Shown: positions 24,347 to 35,900 of the stretch, piece by piece
How the letters are laid out: each line of letters begins with the position of its first letter
Position numbering within the stretch: the first letter of the stretch is position 1
Source: Hybos culiciformis
Taxonomy: Eukaryota > Arthropoda > Insecta > Diptera > Hybotidae
Assembly: GCA_964007475.1 (NCBI GenBank)
Contig: OZ023273.1
Coordinates: 30,739,557 to 30,803,556, forward strand
DNA: 64,000 nucleotides
Direction: 5' to 3'
The notes under the pieces: generated by a model
What the model saw: only the letters and a program-made list of their open reading frames with translations
Told to the model about the DNA's origin: nothing
Databases searched by the model: none
Made by a program: the position numbers and the translations under genes

Positions 24347-24581
24347 TTCTTTTTCATTTTCAATTTGAAATAATATTGATTTCTGGAACTTTGTTAAAAA
24401 TGTAAAAGATGAAATATGACGCATTAAAAGATATGCCCTTATAAAATTAATGAAGTATATGATCTTAGCAGATTTAACGAAATTAAATGTCAAATCGGTT
24501 ATTTTTCTAGGACAGGAATTTTTTGGCTTGCAGAAAAGGGAGATTCTACGTACAAGACGAAAATACTTATGGAACGCACTC
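23944..24581. mobile_element. MITE with GAGTGCGTTCC ends, copy B
   Basis: It starts GAGTGCGTTCCATAAGTCAC and ends ACTTATGGAACGCACTC. A 3-bp duplication TTG flanks it (23941-23943, 24582-24584). It shares its interior with copy A, including GGGAAATTTAAAATTTCCC. Confidence 0.75.
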
Positions 24582-24613
24582 TTGGTTTCAGTCGGCCACA
24601 TATTATTTTATAA

Positions 24614-25535
24614 GGGAGTGGCTACAGTTACGGTAACCGTAACTTATTTTTTTTTTTAATAGTTACGGTTAACGTAACTTAGAGGCCGTTCCCAAACTGA
24701 GACTATTTTAAATCGTAAAATATACCTTTTCTGCTAAAGAAAATTACTTTTTTTCAGAAATTGAAATAGGCTTGACATTTAATCTGTATCATCTGCAACG
24801 TCTGCTTAAATTTTAAATTTTTTTGTTTTTTTTTTAAATGAGGTGCACTAAAAAGTGCACCTATAAACTGAGTTTGTTATGGGAAATTTAAAATTTCCCT
24901 TTGCAGATTTTTAAAATATAAAATATCATTTCGGAACGATTTTTACGTCAAAAAATCTTGATTTGTAAAATAATTGTAGAATAACAGCTGTAAAATCGTG
25001 TCGTTCCAAAACTAGAAATTCTAGAAATTAAAAAAATTTTTCAGTTTCTAAAATAGTCTCAGTTTGGGAACGGGCTCTTATCAAAATTAAAAAAAAAAAA
25101 AAACCGTAGGGGGTTTGGGGGAGGCGGCGGCCGTCCCCTATTCAGCATAACAACTTTTTATTTAAAAAAAAAGTCATAATGCTCAAAAAAAACTTTGCCG
25201 TAATCACTAAAAAAAAAAAAAAAGTTACGTCCGCCGTAACCTTAGACAATTTTCTACAGGATTACGGTTGCCGTAACTCTCAAAAAAAAAAAGAGTTACG
25301 TTTGCCGTAACTTTAAACAATTTTCAACAGGATTACGGTTGCCGTAACTCTAAAAATAAAAAGAGTTACGTTTGGCGTAACTTTAGTCAATTTTCAACAG
25401 GATTACGGTTGCCGTAACTTTAAAAATAAAAAAAGAGTTACGTTTGCCGTAACTTTAGTCAATTTTCAACAGGATTACGGTTGCCGTAACTCTAAAAAAA
25501 AAAGAGTTGCGTTTGCCGTAACTGTAATCGCTCCC
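24614..25535. mobile_element. MULE-like element with internal tandem repeat
   Basis: The ends are inverted (GGGAGTGGCTACAGTTACGG against the complement of GTTTGCCGTAACTGTAATCG plus CTCCC). The 9-bp duplication ATTTTATAA lies at 24605-24613 and 25536-25544, the length made by Mutator-like transposases. Units of about 71 bp start at 25261, 25332, 25402 and 25474, each with GATTACGGTTGCCGTAACTC and the complementary GAGTTACGTTTGCCGTAAC, so every unit can fold. A younger MITE sits at 24682-25077. Confidence 0.75.
24682..25077. mobile_element. MITE with GAGCCCGTTCCCAAAC ends, inside the MULE-like element
   Basis: The ends are GAGGCCGTTCCCAAACTGAG and its inverted copy ending GGGAACGGGCTC. TTA is duplicated at 24679-24681 and 25078-25080, as PIF/Harbinger-type MITEs do. 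The interior carries GTGCACTAAAAAGTGCAC and GGGAAATTTAAAATTTCCC. Confidence 0.8.
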
Positions 25536-25649
25536 ATTTTATAAGTATTGATTTTAGCAGATTATACAGAAATGCAGAAAATTACAACCTCGTCGACCAT
25601 ATCTCTAGTATAACTTTGATCTTACACTTCAGACCAGTTCAAGTCAAGT

Positions 25650-27003
25650 CAGCGTTACCAACTTAGGGGTTTTCCCCCTAGATTTAGGGGTTTTTTTTGT
25701 TGACAGAGGGATTTTTAGGGGGTAATTTTGTTCAGGGGTTTTTTTTAGGGGTATGATGTATGATTTTAAAAGCGAAGATTTAGATAACATTTGTAATATT
25801 TTTGATTGCATTTCATAAGATACCGCTAATTTTATTATAAATAAATAATTTTATTAAACCACATAATTTACGATCTGCGTTATATTTTTCTTCAAGCATC
25901 TATTTGAAATCCTCATAGGTATATTCACTGTTTTGACAGTCCCTCCGTGGCCATTATGTAGAAATTTAGGTAGAAATATTTCCATGCATTACTTTTTCAT
26001 CCAAAATAATTCAAAATATAAAAACACCTAACAAAAAAAAAAAAATTAAGTACAATTTTCAGTTCATAACAAATATAAAAATGTAAAAAAAAGTTATTAT
26101 TGGAAATTCTCATACATTTAGAGTCTAAATGTTATTGGTAAATTTTTCAAATTTAAATTAAAAATAGTTCTTTTTTTTATACACTTTTTGATTTTGAATT
26201 ATTTTGGATGAAAAAGTAATGCATGGAAATATTTCTACCTATAGAATTGTTTGCTAATGATATTCCGCAGACCTCAAAATTTTTTCTATTCATTTTTATT
26301 AATTAACTAATTAATTATAACTTAAATAAAATTTCAAATCGCATATTTTCATACAAATTGCACGAAAAAAAAAATTTTATATGTTCTCCTACGTTCCATA
26401 AATGGCCATAGGCGGCGCTATTTGGACATTTAAACAAGTGAATAAGAGTCTGTTCACTTATTAAACGATTAAAAAAAAAGAAATCTCCCTTTTCTGTAAA
26501 ACAAATGTCACAATTTATAAATTGAGGACGTAATTTTCTGCATTCTGTATAATCTGCTTAAATCAACTACTTATAAAATAATATTTGGCTGACTGAAATC
26601 AAAAACTTATAATAATACGTGACCGACCGAATTTTCTTACCCATTTTTGCCGCTTTTTTCTTTTCTATACAATTTTAGTTTTTGAATTCACTTAAAAGTA
26701 GACCTACAAATTTAGTTTGTTATGGGAAATTTAAAATTTCCCTTTGCAGAATTTGAAAAAGTAAAATTGAATTTGTGAACGGATTTAGGACAAAATTATT
26801 TCATTTTTTTAAATAACAGCAGTAAAATCGTGTCGTTCACAAATTAAAAAACCTGGAATATTAAATCCGATTGCAATTTTTTCAATAATCGCTAATAAGT
26901 GAACAGACTCTAAGTATAATATCTATAAAAAAAAATGTAGGGGTTTTTTAGGGGGAAATTTTATTTTTTTAGGGGGAAACTTTTGAAAAGGTTGGTAACC
27001 CTG
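25650..27003. mobile_element. Non-autonomous hAT element with nested insertions
   Basis: The ends are CAGCGTTACCAAC and GTTGGTAACCCTG. An exact 8-bp duplication AGTCAAGT lies at 25642-25649 and 27004-27011. G-runs (TTAGGGGTTTT, TTTTTAGGGGG) mark the subterminal parts. Inside are a pair of 60-bp inverted arms (25967-26030 and 26180-26243, core AATATTTCCATGCATTACTT) and a nested MITE at 26446-26910. Confidence 0.85.
26446..26910. mobile_element. MITE with GAGTCTGTTCACTTA ends
   Basis: The inverted ends are GAGTCTGTTCACTTATTA / AATAAGTGAACAGACTC, with TAA duplicated at 26443-26445 and 26911-26913. The interior again has GGGAAATTTAAAATTTCCC. Confidence 0.75.
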
Positions 27004-27011
27004 AGTCAAGT

Positions 27012-28165
27012 TCACACAGCGATTTGAGTATCTTTACAAGTAGGTAGTGGGTAGTGCGTTTATTTTACGAAATTTTTACCATAAAACCAATGAAGCTGAC
27101 ACAGTTTTCAACATATTTTCGGATAACAAAAAACATAAATATTTCAAAAAGTTTGACAAATTCAAATTTGATAAATACCAATTTCCGATATTTTAGTAGG
27201 TTGGTATACAATACACAATTAGGTATATAATTAACATTTAAAAAAAAAATTGCTACTTAGTAGTTATCACATGGTTCTTATGTCTTATCATCATTTATAA
27301 TTTTTTCAGCAATCTACGAAATTGTACGGTGTATGCATGCTTTTTACTACCAGTTCAGAAATATTCCACAACGTACGCTTTTTCGTTGCTGGAAAATTCT
27401 TGCTTCATTTCCAACATTTGGTTCTAAATTTTACTCTGTTCCAGTATTATAAAATTGAAATAAAATATCGAAATCCAAATATCATTTAAAGTTCATTCAA
27501 ATTTGTAACCTGTGCCACTGTGCGTGTGTGAAATGCCAATGAAAAAAAATTATTAAAAAACTCAAAAAATTGTAAGTAGGTAGGTACCTAAGAGTTTGAA
27601 AATTTTAAAAGGGTGGAACCTACGTCTACCCGAATCTACTGTTAGGTAATTGTGGATTAGGTACATACAAAATTGTCGAAATAATTTAGGAAGGTACCTA
27701 TACCTACAGCATTTTTGATCTATAGTAGACAATACTTTGACATCATTCCGCTGGATCAATTATCATCTATATCAAGTTATTAGATACCAACATCTGATAC
27801 CTATATTTATTCCATGTTTATGATTCCTATAGCTATACCTACCTAACTATAGTAAAATAAAATCTATGTTTCTACTTTCATTATTAAAATTAACCTGCCG
27901 TAATTTATATTATCCTCTAAAAGTACCGACTACTGTGATCAGTGACCTCTTAAGTTGCTGCAGCTGAAATTTGAAAAAAAACTTTAGATTTTGCAAACAT
28001 TTTAAATAATTTTTATGTTTTTTGTAATTTTTCCTTTGAATTGCATATATACCCATCGTAAAACTAAGTTTCGGTAAAACTTACAAATTGGATGCATCGT
28101 TATTATCTACATACCTACATTATCTAAAGTAGGTAGATTATAATTTTGTTTTTTTTTAATTTTAG
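27012..28165. other. Intergenic region upstream of FAHD2
   Basis: AT-rich sequence with TAGGTAGGTACCTA simple-repeat patches (27570-27710). There is no exon I can support. A splice acceptor TTTTAG at 28160-28165 shows that FAHD2 has a non-coding first exon somewhere in this stretch, not located. Confidence 0.5.
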
Positions 28166-28181
28166 CACAACTTCAACAAAC

Positions 28182-29876
28182 ATGAAATTTGTTCAATTTA
28201 TGAAAAATTCCAATCAAGACGAAAGTTTTTTGGGTATTTTATCTTCAGATGGAAAAACTTTGAGAGAACTACCAAAACCTACAATGAAGTCATCAAATGA
28301 CATTATGATAAATTTTATTTTGGAGAATTTTCCTGACAATAATTTAGCTGACAAATTTTCAAATTTAAATGGTATTCCAATTACTACAGAGGAAATAATT
28401 TTTTTGCCTCCAGTTTTGAGTCCGGAGAAAATAATTTGTATAGGATTAAATTATTTAGATCATTGTTTGGAGCAAAATAAGGAAAAACCCAAGGAACCAA
28501 TGTTTTTCAGTAAATTTGCCAGTACATTGGTTGGGCATAATGGAAATGTGTTGGCTCATTCAATTACTAATGTATGACATTCTAACCATTTCTATAACCA
28601 TATTAGTTTAGATTTAAGTTTAATTTATTGCCCAATCATCAATTTAATATTTGTGTTTACTTACTTACATTTCATTGAATAATTATGTAATTTTCATATT
28701 CATCTTTATAATATAATTGAAATGAAGTCCGGAAAGGCCAGATGATTATTATAGAAAATGGAAAATTGTTACTGTTAGTTTACTGCTAATTTTTTTCTAA
28801 ATAAGACCCATTACTTTTCTTTGCTGCATTCGCTGTGTGTTGTGTTGGAAATCTTATATTGAAAACTAATTAAAAAAAATTTTATATAAATTTATATATC
28901 AATTTATATTTAGTATTTTAAATGGTTTTCAGGAGCTTGACTGGGAAGTTGAATTAGCAGTAATAATTGGAAAATCTGCAAAAAACGTCTCGAAGAAAAA
29001 TGCCTTGGATTATGTTTTCGGTTATTCCATAGCTCAGGACATATCGGCACGTGATTGGCAAAAACGTAAAAATGGTGGGCAATTTTTAATTGGCAAATCA
29101 ATGGACACGTTTTGCCCTCTAGGTCCTTCGATCACCCATAAAAGTTTAATTCAAAATCCACATAATTTAAATATAAGCTGCAAAGTTAATGGAATTTTAA
29201 AACAAAATGGGAATACAAACGATTTGATTTACAGTATAAATGATATTATATTCCATCTAACCCAGTAAGTTTTAGAACAGTTTTTCACTCATTGTGTTAT
29301 AGTTGAAATAAAATACAAAAATTACACAAATACTTCGCTTCACTAAAAAATAGTTTACCATTTAAAAAAAAATGTTTAATCAAACCGAGTTGGAAATTAA
29401 TTGGAACATTTTTTATTTATTATGGAAATTTTAAATGACTTGCACAATAAATATGAGTAAGTGGTATGATTTCAAGTAGTTAGTAGACTTAACATGATAC
29501 TTCTATTTATCATTTGGACATTTGGTGAATCCAAAAACAATAACTTTTTAACTTGGATTCCTACTTATTTATAGATAAGTAGTTAAAATAAAAAACATTT
29601 TACATAAAAATAGTTTCTCAACGATCATCAATATTTTTATTTTTGAAATTCACGGTTTTGAAAAGTTACAAAATTTTAAATAAAGATTCGAAAATATATT
29701 TTGTTTTCTTATTTTTAAGGTGTATGACTTTAAAACCTGGTGATGTAATTTTAACAGGGACTCCAGCCGGTGTTGGAATGCATAGAAGCCCTCCTGAATA
29801 TTTAAAGCCCGGTGATGTTATTGAGAGTGAAATAGAAGGTTTAGGAAGCATTATTAACCAAGTTATAGCAGAATAA
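28182..29876 (+). CDS. FAHD2: Fumarylacetoacetate hydrolase domain-containing protein 2
   Basis: Member of the FAH superfamily (Mg-dependent C-C hydrolases and decarboxylases); the FAHD2 substrate is not established. Exons 28182-28571, 28933-29264 and 29720-29876 join in phase to 292 aa (vertebrate FAHD2 is about 314). Exon 1 holds the N-terminal domain and [20 protein letters not shown]. Exon 2 has [11 protein letters not shown], whose ExE acids normally bind the metal, and [20 protein letters not shown] with the next metal Asp. Exon 3 has [20 protein letters not shown], the conserved C-terminal loop. The start at 28182 was chosen because the in-frame upstream ATG at 28146 lies in the polypyrimidine tract before an acceptor at 28164-28165. 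It converges on mRpL35 with a 281-bp gap. Confidence 0.93.
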
Positions 29877-30157
29877 TTATATTTTATATTGTTGTTTTTA
29901 TATTTTTTAAAATTGTAATTTATTATACAATTGTGCATTTTTATTTTTAATACAAATTGTTTAACAAAAACGGTTTTATATTGATTCTTGAAATAGGTCA
30001 AATTTAAAAGCGTATACTACTTACCTTTTATATGCCGATTTGGAATAAGGAATTAAATAATTGTTTCTACTTAGATATTTAAATTTCTGGAACAATTTTT
30101 TTTCAATATAGACTTTATTACATCCTCATTATTATGAAAGAATACCTATAACATTCT

Positions 30158-30784
30158 TTATTTTATTGGTTTAGTTCTAGTTACATAATATTCTTCTCTT
30201 AAATGATATTGCTCATAAGGATCATCAACGTAATACTTTGGTTTACGCCAAAATTTTGTTACCATTTTGTCAAGTAGCCAGCTTTGACTTGAGTTCACAA
30301 AAACATGCTGACGAAGTTTACGTTTCAATGCTGGTGACTTTTTGTACATTTTCTTGTGACGTCCGGTATATGTTCGAATCCAAGCACCCCAGTGCAATCT
30401 TTTAAATCTTTTTAAAACAGCTTTAACAGTTTTTCGTTTGCCTTTTCGTAACGAAAATTTTGTTACCGTACGGTTCGAATTTACTAATAAATCATTTCGT
30501 ACTCTTTGAAGCAGTCCGAAACTATTTGGATTGCATACTTCAATCGATTTTCTACAAATTCTCAAATTTGTTATAATCGGCTTTGGAATTAGCACAGATA
30601 GTAGCCGAACTGGTTGATGTTTTAAAATTGGATTTGTAGCTAAATATGGAGTTACAAGTCTTGATCCTAACCAAAAAAACAAGAATTATAATTTGATGAA
30701 ATGTCAAAATTGCCAATCATAACTTCTATTTTATAACAATTTTATTTATTTACCTATCGAAGCCAATGAATGGAATATTCTCAT
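30158..30784 (-). CDS. mRpL35: Mitochondrial ribosomal protein L35
   Basis: Large-subunit mitoribosome protein (bL35m). Exon 1 (30754-30784, 31 nt) gives MRIFHSLASI and exon 2 (30158-30666) the rest; the split Gly codon joins in phase, giving 179 aa. The core FSLRKGKRKTVKAVLKRFKR and LHWGAWIRTYTGRHKKMYKK is the L35 signature. The C-terminal extension KYYVDDPYEQYHLREEYYVT is typical of animal mitochondrial L35. The N-terminus looks like a matrix-targeting peptide. AATAAA motifs overlap the last codons and stop (30157-30167 on the complement), and another lies near 30113, so the 3' UTR is short. The acceptor TTGGTTAG before exon 2 rules out the longer open frame that begins MFFWLG. Confidence 0.94.
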
Positions 30785-31093
30785 CTTGATCTTTGTTTTA
30801 ATAGAAAATCTGATTTTTCCAGCTAAAACAAAACAATAATTTAATTTTATATTATAATTTTTTTTTAAGAAATCACATAACCAAAATATATAATTCAACA
30901 TAAGAATCCGTTCCAAAACTAGCAAAACAACTATTTTAGAAACTGAAGAATTATTTTAATTCCTAGGTTGCAGTTTTGGAATCACCGATTTCACAGCTGT
31001 TATTTACAATCTTTATACTACATGCTGATTTCTAATAAATTTGCGGCAAGAGTATTTTTTGACATTTTTCATAAAATTTGTTTTTTTATATTA

Positions 31094-31454
31094 GAGCCCG
31101 TTCCCAAACTGAGACTATTTTAGAAAATGAAAAATTTTTTTAGTTTCTAGAATTTCTAGTTTTGGAACGACACGATTTTACAGCTGTTATTTTACAATTG
31201 TTTTACAAATCAAGATTTTTTGACGTAAAAAAAGGGAAATTTTAAATTTCCCATAACAAACTCAGTTTATAGATGTACTTTTTAGTGCACCTCATTTAAA
31301 AAAAAAAAAAACAAAAAATTGAAAATTTAAGCAGACGTTGCAGATGATACAGATTAAATGTAAAGCCTATTTCAATTTTTGAAAAAAAGGAATTTTCTTT
31401 AGCAGAAAAGGTATATTTTACGATTTAAAATAGTCTCAGTTTGGGAACGGGCTC
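31094..31454. mobile_element. MITE with GAGCCCGTTCCCAAAC ends, complete copy
   Basis: The inverted ends GAGCCCGTTCCCAAACTGAG / CTCAGTTTGGGAACGGGCTC are flanked by TTA at 31091-31093 and 31455-31457. The interior is like the copy at 24682 but in opposite orientation. It lies between mRpL35 and MIC60. Confidence 0.85.
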
Positions 31455-31457
31455 TTA

Positions 31458-32913
31458 ATTTGACATTTAAATGGTTTTAAATAGTACATGTGATTATAAA
31501 TAAAATCGCATGCAGTGAAGCTAACCCACTCCCACATTTATAGCATTGGCACACAAATATTAATAAATGAAACAAAAACAAACCAATAAATTTATAAAAT
31601 CGAGCGACCTATTTTCCAATTCCCTTATAAAAAACCTTGAAATTCAAGACATTTGAAAGCAAATCAAGATTTTTATTTTCAATTTTCATAAAAAAATTTC
31701 AAAATTCTTATTTTAAAGAATATTTGAAGCAATGAAAAGTGATGAAGATGTGATTTAAATTCAAAGACCATTTGTATAAAATTCTATATTGTTTTATGCA
31801 ACCAAATACTTAAAAGATTTAATTTTAAAAATGAAGTTTTCAAATGCGTACAAACAATATCTCCAAAATCTGTCCTTGAAAAATTGAAAAATTTTTCTCT
31901 TCATTAAACGTTCCGAATTTGCAACATTTTGATAGAAAAAGGAGGGAATTACGTCAAGTAAATTTTAAAAATTATGATCTCACACCGTAATATTGAATAA
32001 TTCAATATTGAAGAGTTTTGGAGAAAAATTTTAAACTTAAAACGAAGTGATCAATGAATTTGCTTCCCTATTTTAAAAGAGTTTGTTTGGGTCATTTTTA
32101 CAAACAGAAAATGTAGAAAGAATTTTTTCAATAATTAATTTAAATAAAACGAAAACTAGAAACAGATTAAATAATGATGCACTTAATGGCATTATTTACT
32201 GCAAAGATTATTTGAAAATTAGATATTAGGCATGTAAATTGTTACGATAAGCAAGAATAAGACTTGGATTTTTTTAAATTTTTCAAGAAGATAAAAAGAA
32301 AATTTTGTGATCTTTATTAAAAATGTTAAACTTAATTCTTTTTTAAGTACAAATTTATTATTTTTATTTAGGTTTAAAATCAAATATATATGTAAAATGT
32401 GATTATACTAAAACCTATAATAATTTTCTAAAGCCCAAAAAGGATTTTGTGTTCATTTTTTTGTTTTAATAAAAATAAAAAAAAAAAAATCAAGATATTT
32501 TGTTTGGAAATCTTGAAATCAAGATTTTGAAAACTGACCAGTTTTTTTTTTTTTTTTTCAAAAAATCTTGATTTCAAGATTTTTTTGGTAAATTTTCAAG
32601 TTATTTTTTTTTTTACCTGGCATCACTGGTTGAGACCAAACCACCAAAATGATTTTGGAAAGACCTGTGTAAAATCTGCATTTCTGCAAAAATATTCTGT
32701 TTATTATTTTTTTAACAATTTTTTTAATTCAATGAAGAAACGTCAAATTTTTAATTATGTTTTTGAGAGAGAAATGAGAAAAGTGCCTCACGTTTTGAAG
32801 TTTTTTTTTGGCAGGAAAATAATTTTTTTCGTAAATTAAATTTCAATTATTAAATAAAAAAAAAAATAATTAAATTAAGTTGTTTTTGAAAATTTCATCA
32901 AATAAAAATCTAA
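31458..32913 (+). pseudogene. hAT transposase remnant in the mRpL35-MIC60 gap
   Basis: At about 32105-32225 the plus strand reads NVERIFSIINLNKTKTRNRL followed by NNDALNGIIYCKDYLKI, the C-terminal dimerisation region of hAT transposases. Upstream text to about 31600 is frame-broken. TTTACCTGGCATCACTG at 32613-32629 looks like a right terminal inverted repeat of a hAT element; no matching left end was found. The rest of the gap is poly-A/T and TTTCAAGAT repeats. Confidence 0.55.
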
Positions 32914-35900
32914 ATGTATCGAATTGTATTAAAAAAATCATGCAAAAATGTTCTTCAGGTAAAAAAATAGTAAATTTAAAATTAAATTCTTGTGATCCAA
33001 GGTGTTATGTCATCTCGGCGGTGTGATGTCAAAAAAAAAAAATGAAAAAGAATTGCAAGATTATTAGTGAAAATAAATATTATCAAAAATTTTAGATAAA
33101 TATAAAATATTTTTATTATTAATTTAATTGAAGTGAAGTTCGAATATGATTTTTATGTTACGTAATTGGTTTTTATTTTTATTTCGACACTTTTTTTTGT
33201 CAACATTAATTATTTATTTTTATTATGTTTGTTAGTTTCTTGTAAACAAATAAAATTAAAAAGAAATTTCTTGAGCTCTCGTCGTGACCGAACGGTTGGG
33301 TAGGAATAATGACCATGAAAGAAACCTTAACGAAAATAGATTGATCCTAATATAACTAAAGTGGTAGGTAGCTTTAAAATCGTCTGTAGGTTTAATTATA
33401 AACAGTAAGGAAAACACTATATACCTACCCATACCTACTTGTCATTTATCTCAATTTTATTGCATTATTAAAGCTGTTGGTTTTTTTTAATGAAATAGGT
33501 ACAATTTTATTTCTTGAAGTGTAATGCACTGCTAAAGGTAATTCCCTAGTTAGTAGTGACAGATAAGACGACTTTATGATTATTTTTTATTGTGAATTTT
33601 GTTGATTAGGTTAACACGGGCTTCCTAATGTTCATATTTTAAAGGATAGGTACTTAGATATTAATTGTAAATTTAAATTGTATGTTATATATCTATATAA
33701 AAAAATCTATTTATTTTTTTTATTTTTTTAGAATTCCTTACAAAAACAAAGTTTAAGAAATAACAGCAGCAATAGAAATATACCTCTTCAAGCCGGATTT
33801 GGAAAATTGTTGATTTTATTGGCACCTGTTGCTACTATTGGTGGAGTTGTTACATACGCAAAGTAAATTTGCTTCTTATTCTTATTTGATAATACAACGA
33901 ACATTTTTTATTATTTTCAAAAAACTATTTTAATCAATATACCGTAAATTAATAGAATATCATAAGTATTACAAAGGCATCATATTGAAAAAAAAAAAAA
34001 AATTAAAATAAAAATTGTAATATTATTCCTGTAGTTAGCTCTTACGAGTAGATTCATTATAGAAATTATATTATCGTATTAACTTTCGTCTAAATCGCAA
34101 GATTTTACACTTGAGCTAGAAAGTATTAGCTATTGCCTTTACCAACATCAAGTGACAGAAGCTACAAGCAAGTGTTTTTAGTTGTTTTTTAAGAAGATCA
34201 TATTCATACATATATCGCAAGTAAAATACGTTTACTTTTGAGAAGTAAATACTTGCTCAATTTTAGACCTTGTAGAAAAGTAAATAAAATTATTCTACTT
34301 GGTGGATTAACTAGCCATAAAAAAATTTTTTATTCTCATTTCAAGTTATGACAAAGAGTTCCGAAAAACTGTGGAAACAAATGTTCCTGGCTCTGCATCA
34401 GTCATTAAAATACTTTTGCAAGAAGAGAATCCATTTAAAGGCGTAACCGAAACTATCGATAATGTCACGTCAACAATAACAGGCTTTTTTGGAAGTAGTG
34501 GACCTGCCGTAGATGAAAAACCGAAAATAAAAGGTATTTTTTTTTGTAAATATTTTGCCTAAATTAGTTAATCTATTTTTTTTGTTTTAGAAACTGAACC
34601 AGCTGTTACTGAAACACCTATAAAAGTGGTAAAGTTTATATTGTGCACACATATTTAAATTAGAATTTAATATTTTGTTTTAGAAAACTTTTACTAGTAA
34701 AGAAACAACAGAGCCAAAAATTAAGGTGACATCACTGGATAAAATATCAACATCCAAACCACTATTAACTCCAGCTGCTCCAATTAAAATAAGTAAATCA
34801 GATAAAATTCCTACCGAATTGCCAGACTTGGAGATAGAAGTAGAAAAAGCTGTTTCTATAGCCACTCAAGAATACACTAAGGCAATAAAAGTTTTGAAAA
34901 AGTAAGAGAACAGTATCCTTGATAAAACTTTTGATTTTATTATATTATATGAGTATTTTTCTTTACCTAAATTGATTGTTTTTAGTTATAATGAAGATGT
35001 TAGAAAGGTCGTAGATGATGCTGTTGAAAAATACGACTTGGCAGTATGGAACGTTTTGAAGAATAAAACTGCTGCTCGTGATATTTTGATTGATACAGCT
35101 GAGAAAGCGGCCAGAGATGCATTACAGACAATAGGTTTTATGAGCCAATATTTCTATTTCTGAATAATTAATTAAATAAAAAATATTTCAGAAAAATGTG
35201 AACTTGTTCTTAGTAAAAATATTAGTTCACAAAATCAAACAAATTTGGACAAAATTCGAGATAAGATCAAGAAATTTAATGATCATATAAACGTTGTGAA
35301 AGATGAATTGTTCAGGGCGAAAGATAATGCAACCTTATCTGAAAAATATTGGAAAAAAGTGAGAATATATTATTTTTGGTTTTATTTAGATGTGTGAGCC
35401 TCTTTTAATACCGAAGCAATATTAATTTTGATCAATATAATGATCGTCTGAAAAACATATATCAATAATATTTCAAAAAAAATTAAGCAAAATTAAAATA
35501 ATTTAATTTTAATTGAAGACTTTCTTCTAAATTTTGAAAAAAAAAAAAAAAAAACCAAAATGAAAATATTTTCTTCAATATTATTGACTCGTGTTGCAAA
35601 TTAATCATGTATTAAATTTCTTATCCATAAAAGTGAATAAAAACAAAATTATACAGAGAAAAATCACTTATTAATACCTTCATAACAAATTCATTTTAAC
35701 ATAGAAATGTAGTGGACTGAAGAATGAAGAAGATAGATAACTTTAGTGATTATGTGAAAATATATGCAATTAATAAAATAAAACAAAATTAAAGAAAAAA
35801 CATTTTAGAAATAAATCAAATAAAATTGTTTAGTTATGTTTATGCACAACAACTTAAAATACTCTATAACAATTTTTTTTTTGTTAAAGCTACCAAATAT

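Noticed and set aside
25080..25540. CRISPR-like direct repeats
   Set aside because: Period about 71 bp with self-complementary units and no distinct spacers, inside a transposon in an insect genome.
28146..28181. Earlier FAHD2 start giving MFFFNFSTTSTN
   Set aside because: It lies in a polypyrimidine tract ending in a splice acceptor at 28164-28165, so the mature mRNA lacks that ATG.
30667..30682. mRpL35 starting at MFFWLG
   Set aside because: Those codons are intron sequence before the acceptor; exon 30754-30784 supplies a proper start and closes the phase.
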